NCBI GenBank assembly: GCA_947846985.1
Contig: CANTUZ010000011.1
Coordinates: forward strand, 31,615,589-31,679,588
Length of the DNA: 64,000 nucleotides
Reading direction: 5' to 3'
Source: Fratercula arctica
Lineage: Eukaryota; Chordata; Aves; Charadriiformes; Alcidae
The position numbers and the translations under genes are program-made. Below are positions 61,227 to 64,000 of the stretch, in pieces (the first letter of the stretch is position 1; each line of letters opens with the position of its first letter). Below the pieces are notes generated by a model. That model was not told the origin of the DNA and did no database searches. It saw only the letters and a program-made list of their open reading frames with translations.

Positions 61227-64000
61227 CTGTAGAAAGAAAGAGATATTCAGAGTTGCTATATGTATAACATAAAACTTCAAGAGATAAAGTCTTCACTCAA
61301 TATCACTTAGATCTGAGTTTCCAGGGGCAGAGCTAGTTCAATATGCGACAATAAGAAACCTTGATGAATCTGGCCAATTTTTAAGTAAACTCTTCATATT
61401 CAATTTCTAATTCTAAGCACTGCAGTTATGAACACTGAGAGTCTGGTCTACTCCCCATGATGATAATTTACAAAGTCCAACTGAAGTTCAGGGATCATTT
61501 AGTTCTTGTTCGCAGTTTGAAAATGGCTGTGGATGGGACGAAGAGGCCTCCTCCCCTTCCATATTGTATAAAAAGAACAGAAGGGACTCAAAATATGAAA
61601 GTATAGTTGACAATTGCCCCCAGTAAGTTTTTACCAGACTGAGCAGAGACACAGGCTTTTCTGCTGAAAGTTATTTTTACACAACAATGTAGAATCCAAA
61701 TGGACTTACCACGAAACTGTCTCCGAGCAAAAGAACAGGCAACACAACACCCACACTAATTTGAGCTCTCTCATGCCAGACACTATGCATAACATTGAAT
61801 ATGTATTCCACTGGACCATTTGTTCTTGCTCAGCACAGTGCAAATTCCACCCAATATACCAATAAATCACCCACAGACGTTTTTGTAAAAGAAAAAAGTC
61901 AAAGGCTTGAATTGAATTAAAGACAAACAAGACTGTTTTGAGCACCTGGGTCTCCGGACAGATTCTAATAAAGCTGGGGTGTAGGATGGCTGCCTTATTT
62001 CTCTCTTTTTCTCTCTCTCAAAAAAGGCCTCGATGTTGTTATAACCACCACTGCAGTTGGTAGAAACACTGTGCTTGCCAAGATTCATTAGTTAATATTT
62101 TTCAGCCTGGCATTTAGAAAATGTAAATTGCTACACAACTGTGATTAGTTTCAGCATGTGAAATAATCTATTGCCTGATGGCTACTATTGTCCGATTGCA
62201 TGATTTTATGGCAATACTATGGTATTTATATATCCCATTTAATATTCTTCTGAAGATCGCATCCAGTTTATGTTTACTTCCAGTAATTCAGTGGTGTATT
62301 TTTGCTCCCATTTAGCAGCCATATGGTTTGGTGCTACAGCTGCATTATAATCTGGATTCTTTTACTTATAAACATCTACATTATGATAGAAAAAATCCAA
62401 ATATTTCTACAGATACTTAGCAAAATTTAACGATAAATAAATAGATGTGACATTTACTGTATTCAGAGTGAAAGATCTTTGGCAGCTAAAACCTCTAAGC
62501 TGTCACATATGCTTTTCTTAGCAAAGGGTAGGAAGATCTGTATGTGTAAATGAGGTTCTAGTTTGGCAAGAATTTTATAGATCCCTGACAATCAGATTTC
62601 TCTCCTTCTGATGGCAGTTAATATTGACCACATCATTACTTCTCTACTCTTATTTTATGAGGCAATGCTCTAAGGTAGCTTTTTGCGTCTACCGACATTC
62701 TCAGATTTCAATCAGCTCTCTTCTATTTTATTTACAAGAGCCAATTGCTAAAGATACGTTTGCAATCTGATCACCTCCCAGTATAGTAATGCTACTTTAA
62801 TTAACCACATGCTCATTTACTGGATAATACAGATTTCAAAACATTTGACAAGTGTATGCTCATCTTAGCAAAAAGCTGCAGTGTGCAGAAATACTGGCAC
62901 TTTATTTAAGTGATAACATTTATACTATATAATATTGAGAACATCATAATCTCATAACAACATTTGTATTAATATTTTTGCAGCCAAGAAACTTGAATGG
63001 AATGATCGATAGGAACAGCAGTCAATAGTGAGAGCCTGTAGAACAATCTTTCCTCTCCTGAAAAGTAACCCATACGTCCTAGATTTCCTTAAAAATAACT
63101 GGTGCTATGATAGCAATTTCACATACTTGCACAGGAAAAGTTCCCTAGTTATCATTTGGTTTTTTTCTTGAGTAGTTTAGCTCAACTGAGACCAACCAAG
63201 ATCAAGGATTCACTGCAGCAGACCAGAGTGTCCAATTTAGTTTTGCAGAAGGCAGAATTTAATTTTAATTGTGATCTGTGAGCCAAAAAATACATTAGAG
63301 ATAACGTGCTCTCCGGTCCATTGAATTCCCACCAATTTCAAGGATGGGTCTGCACCAGAGATCCATGGCAAAATATGGTTAGTTTTCTTTTTATCATCAT
63401 CACTGCATGGTGGCAGTATGTCTCCACCTTTACAGCCACTGCTAATTCACTTCTCTCTTGTTCACTGTCCTTTATTGTTTCTCCTCCCTTTTTCCTCTTC
63501 TGCGTTTTCACTTCCGATTCTCTCCAGAACCCTTAACCCAGTGCAGTTTCTTGCCCTATTTGATATCATGGGCAACAATTAATTATTAAATAAATTAAAT
63601 AGGAAATACTGTTGACATATGAGCTCACTGGGTGAGAGGAAGCTTGTGTTGCCGAAGCTGCCCATAAACTCAGGAAAACCATGTTGGAGCAAATGTAATT
63701 GTTTCATATTAGGAAGATTAAAATCAGAGCTACAAACGTTAGGAACTCAAAAAAAATCACTGATGATTTCCAGCTTTCAAACTGCTGGGATAACATGGTC
63801 CTACTGACCATGCAAGACCTGGCAGCTCCCGGGCAGAAGCCAGGTGGAAGCCACCCCTTGAGGGGACAGGCACAGCCCCGAGGGGACAGGCAGCCCACAG
63901 CCGGGCAGGACACGGCTGCTCCCCGGCTGCACGCCTGTCTTGTCCCCTGCTGGTAACCACAAGAAAGCAGCTGTATGTAAGATACAGTTTTTTACACTAA
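61227..64000 (-). other. PTPRG intron continuing beyond the window
   Basis: Upstream intron of the first visible PTPRG exon. The preceding juxtamembrane exon, expected to end in a Pro-Asp-like segment, is not seen here. The DNA is AT-rich and unique except for a GC-richer 150 bp at 63.8-63.96 kb. Confidence 0.65.

Noticed and set aside
1..64000. Search for CRISPR arrays, operons, phage or bacterial mobile systems, tRNA or rRNA genes
   Set aside because: Nothing of the kind was seen. The sequence is vertebrate nuclear DNA with spliced genes.

Overview
This is a piece of vertebrate nuclear genome, almost certainly from a bird. It is mostly AT-rich introns and intergenic DNA, with small exons bounded by GT/AG sites. 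It carries several CR1 (chicken repeat 1) LINE copies with the avian 3' end and the ATTCTATG-type tail. No bacterial, plasmid or phage features were seen.

Two genes are visible, both on the minus strand. The right half (about 29.3-61.2 kb, continuing beyond the right edge) holds the 3' part of PTPRG, receptor-type protein tyrosine phosphatase gamma. I placed 15 coding exons with canonical splice sites and compatible phases; together they encode 622 residues plus the stop. They cover the end of the juxtamembrane segment, the active D1 phosphatase domain (KNRY, WPD and HCSAGVGR motifs), the inactive D2 domain (HDEYGAVS in place of the HCX5R signature, WPN in place of WPD) and the C-terminal tail. 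The signal peptide, carbonic-anhydrase-like, fibronectin and transmembrane exons lie outside the window. A long 3' UTR probably follows, possibly down to a poly(A) signal near 29.32 kb.

The left end (about 3.5-6.2 kb) holds the first three exons of the C3orf14 orthologue, the small coiled-coil gene that follows PTPRG in human. Its CpG-island promoter is at about 5.7-6.4 kb. Exon 1 is 5' UTR with an upstream ORF, exon 2 has the start codon, and exon 3 encodes a charged coiled-coil segment. The remaining exons were not found and probably lie beyond the left edge.

Between the genes (about 6.5-29.3 kb) there is no gene I can support. This interval holds a 5'-truncated CR1 with a nearly intact reverse transcriptase, a shorter CR1 in the opposite orientation, an ancient SINE-like remnant, simple repeats, and AT-rich blocks that look like candidate regulatory DNA. 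PTPRG introns hold another CR1 3' end, an old decayed CR1/L3-type copy and SINE-like fragments.

I did not find a clearly new biological system. The best leads are a CpG-rich patch inside the presumed PTPRG 3' UTR, a pentanucleotide microsatellite that forms the polypyrimidine tract of the last PTPRG intron, an exact 11-bp duplication that splits the CR1 reading frame, and clusters of GATA and POU-like motifs in noncoding DNA.
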